From the IMG/VR virus record IMGVR_UViG_3300009509_001510, positions 1 through 49,993 of that record: a stretch of 49,993 nt of DNA. The stretch is one strand, 5' to 3'. How positions within the stretch are numbered: the first letter of the stretch is position 1; each line of letters opens with the position of its first letter. The DNA comes from a virus. Under the pieces are notes generated by a model. The model had not been told where the DNA came from, searched no databases, and worked only from the letters and a program-made list of their open reading frames with translations. The position numbers and the translations under genes are program-made. This document shows, one piece after another, positions 32,677-43,300 of this stretch.

Positions 32677-33063
32677 TTATCTCAGGGCTGTAATTCTGCA
32701 AGTCACCTTTTCGTTATCTGGAACCAATCGTGCCAAACCCCACACCGTAAAGGTTTTGTCGTCTCTGGCTTCAACGGTCACGGTCCTTTCGCCAAACTTT
32801 GCATCATCATAGAAACAGCCGACCGTAATGTCGACATCTCTGTATTTTTTATTGATGGCCCTCAATGTTATCGAGCGCCATGGCGAATGACATTTTCCAT
32901 ACGATGGCATGGTGTTAACAGGACAACTATTGACCCATGAATTATAGGGATCAAGATAAACTGTATCCGACGGTATTTTGGAGTGAAAAGCCGGTTTGCT
33001 TGTAGCGCATCCAATAAAAACAAACGAAACTAATAAACATAACACAATAAATAACTTTCTCAT
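32677..33063 (-). CDS. Lipoprotein with signal peptide
   Basis: 128 aa, SD GGAGG before ATG. The N-terminus MRKLFIVLCLLVSFVFIG followed by C19-A-T-S is a type II signal peptide with lipobox (F-I-G-C), so the mature protein should be lipid-anchored at C19. The mature part is beta-rich with four more cysteines (SCPVN, GKCHS, GCFYDD, VTCRI), suitable for disulfides. Codon and base composition look richer in GC than the neighbours. Phage lipoproteins of this kind often act in superinfection exclusion or in lysis; that is inference. It follows the giant fibre gene by nine bases. Confidence 0.8.
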   Translation of the reverse strand: MRKLFIVLCLLVSFVFIGCATSKPAFHSKIPSDTVYLDPYNSWVNSCPVNTMPSYGKCHSPWRSITLRAINKKYRDVDITVGCFYDDAKFGERTVTVEARDDKTFTVWGLARLVPDNEKVTCRITALR

Positions 33064-33072
33064 TCTTCCTCC

Positions 33073-36000
33073 TTAGATAACGTTCTTAATAAGACCATTG
33101 ACTATCACCAAACTGACGCCCGTGCCAACTGCAATGGTTCCACTATATCCATCTGTATTTACTACTCCTTGTTTAGTAAGTCGTACTTCTTTGCGAAAAT
33201 CTTTGTAGAATAGTTCTGAATAGCCGTCTGCCGCTTTAGTGTATAGCAAGCCGGCATCATTTAATGCTGTTGGGGTACTTATCTCATTAAAAGTAAGATA
33301 ACCATCTAATGCAAGTGCATCTGTTCCGCTAGCATCGATAAAAATTGGACCATTGTCAGCAAGGATCGCTCTACCTGAGCCGCCACCAGTCCCATCATAT
33401 GCTTTGTCTAGAGTTGTATTATGTGGATTACTGGTATTATCCTTGTGTGTAATCAATGTAGAATTAATTGAAATAAGTTGTCCAGCCTGATATGCATCAT
33501 CATTTGTGATATTCTGAAATTGATCTGGTAAACTATATCCATCAACGGTTCCAACATTAGTTATATTATTACTACCCATATCTAAACTACCAGACATAGT
33601 ATCTGAACCGTCAAGTGCTAAATAGGAATTAAACTTAGCATTAATAGTAATAAGTTCTGAATTTATTTCAGTGAGTTGTGTCTGCTGATATGCATCATCA
33701 TTAGTAATGCTTTGGAATTGGTCTGGTAAATTATAACCATCAACAGTTCCAACATTGGTTATATTATTGCCACCTACATCAAGACTTCCAGACATAGGAT
33801 CAGAGCCGTCAAGTGGCAGATAAGAATTAAACTTAGCATTAATAGTAATAAGTTCTGAGTTAATTTCAACGAGCTGTGTTTGCTGATATGCATCATCGTT
33901 AGTAATGCTTTGGAATTGATCTGGTAAATTATAACCATCTACCGTGCCAACATTGGTTATATTATTGCTGCCCATATCCAAATTGCCAGTCATAGCATCC
34001 GAACCGTCAAGGAGCAGATAGGAATTGAATTGAGCATAAATGGCAATAATCTCATCGTTTAGTTCTGTCAATTCTCCTTGCTGATATGCATCATTATTTC
34101 CAAGATCCAATAAATAACCATCAATGCCAGCTAAGTGTGCTGTAAGTTCATCCACACTAGTTACTTCTGGCGGCGATGTATCAGGAGTATAGTTACTTGG
34201 ATTCCAGGTAATATCTAATTTATCGCCATCAATAGTATCGGTGCCGCCATAAATATGAGACGTTGCATGTGCAGCAAACTCATCTGCATTAAGGCGCCCA
34301 TACTTAGTGATTTGGGTTGTAAGACCATAATCATCCATATAGAATAATTCTGTATAGCCATCAATCGTCTTTACATAAAGATACCCATCATCGATATAAA
34401 ATGATGGATCATTATCAATAGCATCAAATTTTAAGTAGCCATCGGCATTTGCTAAGGTAATCCGCGCAGTCCCACCAACATTTGTTACTACAAAACCTGG
34501 CGAAATAAAATCTAAGGCTGCAGGCTTGTCAACTATAGTTACAGAAGCATTTCGAATTGGAACAAGACCGCCACGCCTGCGATATGCTTTAAATGTTGAA
34601 TAAATACCTTGTTCGCCACCTGAAACATGCATTGTACCAGAACCAGCTGCTCGCTTCAACATTACACGATAAGTATGACTGCCGGCAGCTTGTGCAGGAG
34701 AAGATGGCAGTACAACTGTCATCATGGTATAATTTGAATCTTCAGAACAGGCGGTAATCATTTCACCTACTGGATCAGCGCCATCTATACCAATACCAAC
34801 CAATACTTCGGTTATATTGGATTGCGTATAAATAGTAACATTACCACCAAACTCAAGTATTTCTCCTTCAGAACAGTCGATTGTAACTGCTAGATCTCCT
34901 CGACTATCTTGAACTGCTTCCCAAGACCCTGTATTAGCTGCATGCCAGGTCTGATCCATTGTGTAATAATCAACCAATGTGCCACCAGCACCAGAGCCGG
35001 AAACAAAATCCAAAGTGACTCGTTGCATTATTCCATCAAAAAATCTTAGATACGAGCCACCAGCCACAGTATTTTGTGCATATACTACTATGTGATGAGT
35101 TCCAGCTGATAAAGTCGCCTGGTCTACAAACGTATTTGCGAACTCAAATATTGATGAAGTTTCTAGTCTTACATTCCAATTAGATCCACCAAGTACTATT
35201 TCACCACTTGTTCCTTGGTCGATATACATTGTATATTTTGCCTCACGAACAGATACCCACGTTTCCCAGCCTCTAGCGTCAAATTGCACTCTGTAAAGTC
35301 CAGATGCTGTTGTTGTAAAGTAGCCATCAAATATTAATATTGGATCACCACTTGATGTGTTGACTGTTCCCTGATTATATTCTTGCGTTTCACTATAGCC
35401 CAAAGCGGAAATCGCCTGGTTCAACTCAATTCTTGCAGTTCCACCAGAATTTGTTACTTCATATATACCAGCGCCGATGAAATCCAAGGCTGCGGGTTTA
35501 TCAACTTTCGTTTCGCCGTCTTGACGGATTGGAACAAGACCACCACGGAACTGTGTCACCGTGATCTTGGCTGGGTTCTGCGCCGAATTGGTTGAACCCA
35601 TCACCCGGATGTTCTGGTCAGCGATAGCCCGCACACCGACGACCTTGATTGTGTGTGTTCCAGCAGAAAACTGTTTGGTGTAGACCACATCGATTTGTGT
35701 TGGCAAATCCGCTATAACATCACTGTGAGCGTGTGCGTAGTACTCAACGGTCCCATCAATATCCAACCCTATCGCAAAAGGATGCGTTGTATGAGCGGCG
35801 GGGTCTCCGTACCCGACAACCTCGATCTTCACGAACTCACCCTCCGAGGTATTGATGTTCACTTCGAGGTCGTCACCGCTACCGTTGTCGATGTCCTGCC
35901 ACGTAGTCGTGGGAATCACCTGCATGTAGGTTCCCCAGGAGTACGTGTTGGTGATGGTGAAGTCAGCGACTAGGGTTTTCTCGGTGACGAGGCTACCACC

Positions 36001-39000
36001 TGCGCCACTACCTGTCAATGAATGTAAAGTCAGCGTCCAACCCTGAACTAAGAATGAAGAAGAGGATAGCAATCTTAGACCACTGCCCGACAACTCAATA
36101 GCATATCCCTTGACCGTGTGGGTGCCAGCAGTCAGCGTCACCTCTGCCTCAAATGTCGGATAGACATAGGCTGTGGTTGCTCTAACTCCCCAGTTTGAGT
36201 CATATCCTACGTACTGCTCAGCCGCAGTACCTTCATCGAATACTACTTTACATTGACCGCTAGTGGTAGATGAAGCATTCCAGTACCCTGTCATAGTCAC
36301 TCGATACACACCTGAAAGTCGTGCTTCAAATGTGAACTCTCCACCTGCTGCTGGGAAGAACTGGGTGTCGGTAGCACCAATAGCTACTTCAAAATCTGGC
36401 TGTGGATCTTGCAAAACGATGAGGTCGCCTGGGGCAGTAATTGCCTGATTCAATTCAATTACAGCTGTGCCACCATAATTGTCTACAGTATAAATACCAG
36501 CGCCTCGGAAATCCAAAGCTGCGGGCTTATCAATTTTGGTTACGCCGTCTTGACGAATAGGGACAAGGCCACCGCGATATCGAGTGATAAATGCGGAAGA
36601 AAGTTCTGGAACTCCCCAAGCATTAGTGGAACCTTTAACAGTAAGTGTACCATAGTCAGTATATATACCAATTTCTACCGTATGAGAGCCGGCACTTAGA
36701 GTAATTGGCATAGAACCAGATAGTGTGTCGCCGTATGTAGAGGCTCGCACTCCCATAAACACCCATGAGCCTCCATCTACACGATATGCTGTTCCAGCCG
36801 TATGTAAAGCACCATGATTAAGAAATAAGAAAAAGTTAAGATAAACTGTTTCATCTTCAGAAGTATCAAGTGTGTTTGTTAGACCAGTTATAACATGCCA
36901 ATTATCTTCTGATGGAGTCACAAAATCAGAAGATAATGTGGCACTAGACAAAAGGCTACCACCGGCTCCAGAGCCAGAAATAAGCCGCAGCTGTAGAACG
37001 CTATCACCGCTTGCTTTATTGTCAAGCCCCAGCCACCGAAGTGTTCCAGTTGCTCCAATTTCTTTGGCGTAGGCTTTGAGGGTGTGAGTTCCCTCTGTCA
37101 AGTTCACCTCATCAAAAAAGGTCTTAGAGGTGTAGTTGTAGCCGCCAGCCCCACTATACTCCCAAGCGGTTCCATAGCCAATACTCTGCTCACTGGCCTC
37201 TCCCTCATCAAACACCAATTTAATTTGGCCCGTCGGATAGTTGTTGAAGGTAGACATGGAAGTAAACGTAAAAGAGATCGCGTATAGTCCTGTAACCGGA
37301 ACGACGAAATCGACGCCGGGACCAGATGCGGGAACGACTTGTGTTTCACTGGGGTCTTGAGCTATAGTAATTGTTGTGGCAGGTTGATCGCCCAATACAG
37401 TGATCAGAGATCCTAGAGCCGTTATTGCTTGGTTTAATTCTATATTAGCGGTTCCACCAGAATTAGTAACCTCATATACACCAGCTCCAATGAAATTTAA
37501 AGCAGCAGGTTTATCTACGATGGTAACACCATCCTGACGGATTGGAACAAGACCGCCTCGGTCTTGAACGGCCCACGTACGTGAAACAGGATAGTAACCA
37601 AGAAGATTGGTATCACCACCAAATACAGTCAAATTGACTATATTGACATAGACCCCAAACTCCACAGTATGGGACCCAGCACTAAAACTGTGGACAAAAC
37701 TACCAGCTACATTACGGTCCCAGGAAGATGATGCGTTGGCCAGAGGTAACCAGGATCCTCCATCCACGCGGTACAATGGAATAGTGGTGCTAAACGTGGC
37801 AGAACTAGTAGAACCACAGATCAGATAGTGGAAGGTAATGTCTTCTCCTTCACTAGCATCAAACGTCAAGTCCAGTTCGGTAAGCTTAACTGCTGAACCG
37901 AAAGCAACTACTTGATCGGCAGTTTTTGCCGCACTGGCTATAACATTTCCACCAGCACCAGAGCCAGTGACTAGTTGTCCAACAACCACATGACCGTCGC
38001 CTGCATCAACAAGCAATGTTCCGCTTCCATCAGTTCTTTTCCATTGTGGTTTAATTGTGTGTGTACCAGTTGTCAAAATAACATTGCCAAAAAATGTTTT
38101 TGCAAAATGTGAACCATTTGTAGTTTGCAAAATCTCCCATGTAGCATCGTCATTACCGATAATTTGTTCGTTCGCTTCTCCTTCATCAATTACTAATTGA
38201 AAACGTCCACTGCAATATGAACTTGTTTGATGTGCACTGGCCGTGTACCAAAGAGCATAGGTTCCTGCAGTTGATATGGTAAAACTATCCGACATTGATG
38301 CATCAATGTCTACGAATGAAGAAGAAGTTGTTGAATAGGTACCGCCGGGCACCAGAGACATAAGTGTTTCAAATTCTCCAATTGCCGTAATAGCCTGATT
38401 TAGTTCAATTACAGCTGTGCCACCATAATTATCTACGGTATAAATACTTGCGCCACGGAAATCCAAAGCCGCAGGCTTATCAATCTTTGTTACGCCGTCT
38501 TGGCGGATTGGGACAAGACCGCCACGATATTGCCATATTGATGATCTAGCTGGCCATCGTGATGCACCCATTACTGTTAAAGTGCCCAATGCCGTTGCTG
38601 CTGCTACATCGATTATATGGGTTCCAGCAGATAATGTAATGTCTACTTGACTGTTTATACCATAGGCGCCCGAACCCAATACGCCTAGACTGCCAAAAGA
38701 TACCCATGAACCACTATTGATTCTATAATATACGGTAGCCGTCGCTGCACTGGTTAAATTCCAAGGTGCTTGAAAGGTAAGCAAAACTGTTTCGTTTGAT
38801 GTGTCTATTGTATGTGTTGTTATAATGACTGGAGTCGTAGTTATTGGTCCAACATCTGTGCTATTTGTCTGAGCATCAACAAGAGCGCCACCGGCTCCAG
38901 AGCCAGTAATAAAGTCAAGTGAAACTGTCACATATGAACCGAGATATTCGGGAGTCATTCTTCCGAACTCGAAATTGCTTAAACCACTATTTGTACATTC

Positions 39001-40362
39001 TAGGTATACTCTAAAATTATGCACACCTGCTGTTAGGTTGGCATAACCATCATATGGTGTTCGCTGAAAATTCGTATAATTGGTAACTGCTGTCCAACTG
39101 CTGTCATTAGGAATTGTTTGCTGTTCTGCTTCGCCCTCATCAATAACAACATAGAATTCAAAACTAGAAGCACTGGTTTCATATCTTGCTAAATAAAAGT
39201 TATCTACTGTTAAGCGATAGCGTCCGGTATTTAATATTGTTATATTCTGATCATATAGTTTATGTGGGCCGGGATTATTGGAATCGCAGACAAGGGTTGT
39301 GTCATTCCACGCTTCTTTTTTATGAACAAAATCACCTAGGGCACTAATAGCTGAGTTCAATTCAATATTTGCTATACCAGCATTTGCACCATATCCTTCC
39401 GTTACTTGATAAACGCCGCCACCAATGAAATTGAGAGCGCGAGGCATACCAACAATATCTTGGCCGTTTAGCTGAATTGGAACAAGGCCGCCCCTCATTC
39501 GTGCTACATGCATGTGTGTACCAATAGCTTGAATGGTCCAACCTGCACCTCCAGTATATCTACCAGCACGTAATTCAAAAGTGTGAGAACCAGCAGAGAG
39601 TGGTTCAGTAATTACCCAATCACTAAAATTGGCATTCCAGTCATTTTGAATAGTAAAAGTTACTCTTTTACCAATGGCTGTTCCGTCCATATAAAGCTGC
39701 GTAGCTGCAGAGCTTGCTCCACCCTGACTTGCCCAGCCTGTAGCTGTAAATGATACGAAAAGTTGCTCTCCTTCCGCAACGTCTACGGTGATTGTAAGAG
39801 GATTGGTTGGAATAGGAGCTGGAGAATCCCAGTCTGCAGTAATAACAGCATTTCCCGCCAACGGTTCAGAATCTCCAAGTACCCCGCCTGCACCTGATCC
39901 AGAGACCAATGTGCCACGAACTACAAAACTCGCATCCACATTTGCATGCCAAGTGCCACTTCCACTCACACGCTTCCATTGTACTTTAATAGTATGCTCA
40001 CCAGCAGACAGTTCTATTTCACCAAACATAGTTTTAGATGCTGCAAGTGGCGGATTGCCAGCTGTAAACATCTGCCACGTATAATCATCATTGCCAATAT
40101 ATTGTGGTGTGCCAGAAACATCAAAAACCAGGCGGTACCCAGCAGCTGTAGTTGCGGCAGTAGCATAGCCTGTAGTTGCAAAACTTAAAACATATTTACC
40201 AGCAATAGGTACATAAAATGTAGCAGAAATTGTAGTATCAATATCTTCATATGTGGCCGAGGTAGTGGTAAAATCACTACCTGGGACAACACTGAGCATT
40301 TCAACTGTTGCACCCGGAGCAGCAATAATGGCATCCGACATCTGGTCTATTTTAATGGTCAT
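33073..40362 (-). CDS. Giant modular fibre/receptor-binding protein
   Basis: 2429 aa, beta-rich, no signal peptide. Six tandem modules of about 320-345 aa fill most of it, each with beta-sandwich-like parts (SAGTHTIKVQW type), a SGSGAGG linker, and a junction motif RGGLVPIRQDGVTKIDKPAA that then gives AGIYTVDNYGGTAVIELNQA. The C-terminal 450 residues change: three 66-aa repeats (LDGSDPMSGSLDVGGNNITN; VGTVDGYNLPDQFQ) of the phage tail-fibre type, then ADGYSELFYKDFRKEVRLTK and a short beta tip (VGTGVSLVIVNG). It is probably a side or tail fibre. DNA of modules 4-5 (about 35500-37350) looks richer in GC than the rest, suggesting module exchange. Confidence 0.85.
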   Translation of the reverse strand: MTIKIDQMSDAIIAAPGATVEMLSVVPGSDFTTTSATYEDIDTTISATFYVPIAGKYVLSFATTGYATAATTAAGYRLVFDVSGTPQYIGNDDYTWQMFTAGNPPLAASKTMFGEIELSAGEHTIKVQWKRVSGSGTWHANVDASFVVRGTLVSGSGAGGVLGDSEPLAGNAVITADWDSPAPIPTNPLTITVDVAEGEQLFVSFTATGWASQGGASSAATQLYMDGTAIGKRVTFTIQNDWNANFSDWVITEPLSAGSHTFELRAGRYTGGAGWTIQAIGTHMHVARMRGGLVPIQLNGQDIVGMPRALNFIGGGVYQVTEGYGANAGIANIELNSAISALGDFVHKKEAWNDTTLVCDSNNPGPHKLYDQNITILNTGRYRLTVDNFYLARYETSASSFEFYVVIDEGEAEQQTIPNDSSWTAVTNYTNFQRTPYDGYANLTAGVHNFRVYLECTNSGLSNFEFGRMTPEYLGSYVTVSLDFITGSGAGGALVDAQTNSTDVGPITTTPVIITTHTIDTSNETVLLTFQAPWNLTSAATATVYYRINSGSWVSFGSLGVLGSGAYGINSQVDITLSAGTHIIDVAAATALGTLTVMGASRWPARSSIWQYRGGLVPIRQDGVTKIDKPAALDFRGASIYTVDNYGGTAVIELNQAITAIGEFETLMSLVPGGTYSTTSSSFVDIDASMSDSFTISTAGTYALWYTASAHQTSSYCSGRFQLVIDEGEANEQIIGNDDATWEILQTTNGSHFAKTFFGNVILTTGTHTIKPQWKRTDGSGTLLVDAGDGHVVVGQLVTGSGAGGNVIASAAKTADQVVAFGSAVKLTELDLTFDASEGEDITFHYLICGSTSSATFSTTIPLYRVDGGSWLPLANASSSWDRNVAGSFVHSFSAGSHTVEFGVYVNIVNLTVFGGDTNLLGYYPVSRTWAVQDRGGLVPIRQDGVTIVDKPAALNFIGAGVYEVTNSGGTANIELNQAITALGSLITVLGDQPATTITIAQDPSETQVVPASGPGVDFVVPVTGLYAISFTFTSMSTFNNYPTGQIKLVFDEGEASEQSIGYGTAWEYSGAGGYNYTSKTFFDEVNLTEGTHTLKAYAKEIGATGTLRWLGLDNKASGDSVLQLRLISGSGAGGSLLSSATLSSDFVTPSEDNWHVITGLTNTLDTSEDETVYLNFFLFLNHGALHTAGTAYRVDGGSWVFMGVRASTYGDTLSGSMPITLSAGSHTVEIGIYTDYGTLTVKGSTNAWGVPELSSAFITRYRGGLVPIRQDGVTKIDKPAALDFRGAGIYTVDNYGGTAVIELNQAITAPGDLIVLQDPQPDFEVAIGATDTQFFPAAGGEFTFEARLSGVYRVTMTGYWNASSTTSGQCKVVFDEGTAAEQYVGYDSNWGVRATTAYVYPTFEAEVTLTAGTHTVKGYAIELSGSGLRLLSSSSFLVQGWTLTLHSLTGSGAGGSLVTEKTLVADFTITNTYSWGTYMQVIPTTTWQDIDNGSGDDLEVNINTSEGEFVKIEVVGYGDPAAHTTHPFAIGLDIDGTVEYYAHAHSDVIADLPTQIDVVYTKQFSAGTHTIKVVGVRAIADQNIRVMGSTNSAQNPAKITVTQFRGGLVPIRQDGETKVDKPAALDFIGAGIYEVTNSGGTARIELNQAISALGYSETQEYNQGTVNTSSGDPILIFDGYFTTTASGLYRVQFDARGWETWVSVREAKYTMYIDQGTSGEIVLGGSNWNVRLETSSIFEFANTFVDQATLSAGTHHIVVYAQNTVAGGSYLRFFDGIMQRVTLDFVSGSGAGGTLVDYYTMDQTWHAANTGSWEAVQDSRGDLAVTIDCSEGEILEFGGNVTIYTQSNITEVLVGIGIDGADPVGEMITACSEDSNYTMMTVVLPSSPAQAAGSHTYRVMLKRAAGSGTMHVSGGEQGIYSTFKAYRRRGGLVPIRNASVTIVDKPAALDFISPGFVVTNVGGTARITLANADGYLKFDAIDNDPSFYIDDGYLYVKTIDGYTELFYMDDYGLTTQITKYGRLNADEFAAHATSHIYGGTDTIDGDKLDITWNPSNYTPDTSPPEVTSVDELTAHLAGIDGYLLDLGNNDAYQQGELTELNDEIIAIYAQFNSYLLLDGSDAMTGNLDMGSNNITNVGTVDGYNLPDQFQSITNDDAYQQTQLVEINSELITINAKFNSYLPLDGSDPMSGSLDVGGNNITNVGTVDGYNLPDQFQSITNDDAYQQTQLTEINSELITINAKFNSYLALDGSDTMSGSLDMGSNNITNVGTVDGYSLPDQFQNITNDDAYQAGQLISINSTLITHKDNTSNPHNTTLDKAYDGTGGGSGRAILADNGPIFIDASGTDALALDGYLTFNEISTPTALNDAGLLYTKAADGYSELFYKDFRKEVRLTKQGVVNTDGYSGTIAVGTGVSLVIVNGLIKNVI
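33480..34085 (-). repeat. Three tandem 198-bp coding repeats in fibre C-terminus
   Basis: Three copies of a 66-codon unit, each carrying DGSD-M-G-LD-G-NNITNVGTVDGY and then ND-DAYQQ-QL-EINSELI. Start points of equivalent codons are near 33518, 33715 and 33912. Sequence divergence is mainly synonymous or single-residue, so the duplication is either recent or homogenised. The family motif is the common phage fibre repeat. Confidence 0.8.
34550..40360 (-). repeat. Six tandem modules of about 1 kb in giant fibre gene
   Basis: The junction motif RGGLVPI is encoded near 34565, 35535, 36565, 37550, 38515 and 39490, giving spacings of roughly 965-1030 bp. Junction segments are highly similar between copies, the intervening beta domains less so, as expected for domain shuffling at conserved linkers. 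Confidence 0.85.
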
Positions 40363-40399
40363 GTTCCAAAGAACCTCTCAGCTAAAAATTTTCTCCTTT

Positions 40400-43300
40400 C
40401 TATCGTCTATTATAAATGGCAGTATACCAATCGACACCGCCAGAAGCGACAAATTCTACCCTATTCAAAGATGGATTGTATGTCCAGCGGTTTGGATCAG
40501 CACCTAAGCTGACAATCCATCGCATTAAAATTCCGTTACGATAAACCTGCAGATCCCTTCCAGAGTCTGTATCAGGTGTAAGCAATGGAGTAAACGTTAA
40601 ATCCATATATGTTTCTGTGCCCGTAGAATCTAAACTGTCCTGGGCAGATTTACTTGTTCCTGCTAAATATCCGTCATCTGTTATCTGTGTAATAGATCCA
40701 TAATTATCCATAAAGAATAATTCTGTGTATCCGTCTACATCTTTGGCATATACAAATCCAGTATCATCATTGGGCGCTGGATCAGATAATTGTTCTCCAA
40801 GATAGATATATCCATCTCTTAGAATTAAATCTCCTGAATCAAGTCCAACACTGCCCGCATCAGCATATAAAGCATATTGGAACTGTACCAAAGGAGCATT
40901 TATGCTTCTAGCATCATATGCAATAAAAAGGCCCTCTCTTGGTATATCTAATCCATGCACACCAGCTTGAAAAGCTGATATGGTAGTATCAGCCGGGTTA
41001 GATGGATATGGTCTTATATCCGATTGAATACCTACTGCTGTATAACTACCACCAGCAGGCAATCCTACATTCATATCGGATATTACGCTTCTCGGCTCAT
41101 AATATCCATCGGTATTAAGTTGGTGCCAAACACCTATTTGACCATTAGACTCCGAATAAATCTCAGTAGTCAATATAGGATTTCCATCTAAATTGCCTGC
41201 TGATTCTAAACTAAGACCACTATCGTCTCCTGACACATATAGTAAAACTGGGCCAGAATCAACATCAATAATTCTACCAGAACCACTGCCGCCGCTGCCA
41301 TCATATGCCTGATCTAATGTTACTGGAACAACATTTAAACTGCCTTTAGATGTTATTTGACTGGCTTTGCCATAGTTATCAAGGTAAAATAGCTCCGCAT
41401 AGCCGTCAATTCTTGATGTATAACTCAAACCCTTGTTAGAAAGTTTTGTGGGCGTTGTAATTGGTTCAAATCCAATGTAGCCATCAATATTAAATGCTTC
41501 ATTACCATATGCATCAATAACAATTGGATCTTCCAAATACATAAATCGGCCATTCTGATAGGCCATTTGTAAATTCACGCTGCCGGCAGACAATACACGA
41601 GCAGCACCCAAAACTGGAGTATTAATACCAACTGTTCCAGCCGGGTCACCTGGTGCAGTTCCTGTATCAATACTGATCGTAATTGTTCTTAAGCCCGCTG
41701 CCAGATTTGTTAATAGAAAAGAAAATGATATATCTGTAGCTTCCAAACCTGTAATAACTGGAAGCACAGATACTCTATTCGTAAAAACAGGCACCGTATC
41801 TACTGCCAATCTTACATATACATTTTCAAATGGATTGGCGGTAAGTGCTGGATCTGCTGATCCAGCAAATGTTACAAGAACATCTTCTCCTTCTGTAACA
41901 GTTAAACTTACATTAAGCAATGGTGGCTGTGGAAATGAACCAGTAGGAATGCCTGGAATTCCAATAAGAGAGCTATCAACAACAGACTGTAGACCTTGGC
42001 CTTGTGCCGAAAGCTGATAAGCAATACCATCACTATCCATATAGAACAATTGATTAACACTACTTACTTCTCTTACATAAAGCAACCCTTTTTCGCCAAG
42101 TGGAGTTGGTGTAGAAATAGCTGCTAGACCAATATAACCATCTACATTTAATGCTTCGTCCCCATATGCATCAATTTCAACAGGGCCATAGCTAATACCT
42201 ATTATTCTACCACCGTTATATGCTTGTTGTAAAGTACCAGCTCCACCACCAGCAGCATTTACGGCGCCATCTTTAGTAATTTGAACTGCATTTCCATTGG
42301 CATCGAAATAAAATAGCTCTGTGCGCCCAGAATCATCTTTTGTATAAACAAATCCAGTATTAGATTCAACTGCGGGGTCGGACGACTTTTCTGCAAGAGA
42401 GATGTAACCGTCTAGTAAATGTATGTCTCCGTCTTGTAATAAGATGCTTCCTGCAGAAGCTCTAAGTGCAAAATCGAAGGACACATTTGGAAATCCAGAA
42501 TTCTGTACATCGTATGCAACATAAACACCTTCTCTTGGTGTATCTAATCCATGTACATCGGCTTTAAATGCAATTGTTGTAGTGCTAGCTGGATTCCATG
42601 GAAATGGTCTTAAATCTGACTGAATACCAACAGCCGTGTAACTGCCACCGGCTGGTATTGATGACCACAAATCAGATACTATATTTACTACTTCATAGTA
42701 TCCATCAGCTATTAGTCTAATCCAGGCATTGCTTTGAGAATTTTCATCAGATATTACATCTACTTCTAAAATGGGGCTGCCCCCAAGATCTCCAGTAGCT
42801 TGAAGACGAAGGCCCGAATCTCCACCAGAAACATCCAGTAAAACTGGGCCAGAATCAACATTAATCTGTCTACCTGCGCCGGCACCACCTTCATCATAGG
42901 CTTGATCAAGAGTATTGCCAGTAGACGCCACTACGCCCGGCTCCCACTGGCTAAGTCCTGCATTCCATACTAAAGCATATCCGTCTGTAGGAACAGCACT
43001 AGAAACATTTCTATTTCGTAGTTTTGCAACCGTGGGGCTTGGGTATGTACCTGATAGGTCACCTGTTGCTGTACCTGTTGGAGGACGAGAAGCGGTACTG
43101 TCATCAAGATTTGCATCAGAAATTTTAGCATTAAGCTGAGCTAAAGTGGAAGAAGTATGGTATGTGCCAGCAATTGCATGTGCACCTAATGGATCAATGG
43201 CTATTAACGCATTGTATATTCCTTCTGCCCAGCCGTTTGTTCCATTAAATTCTGTTGTTTCGCCCGCTGCGGGAACTCTCATATCTAAATACTGTGTTTT

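Noticed and set aside
37104-37349. 81-aa minus-strand frame inside the fibre gene
   Set aside because: It is a frame shadow in a GC-richer stretch of the 2429-aa gene; the main frame is intact.
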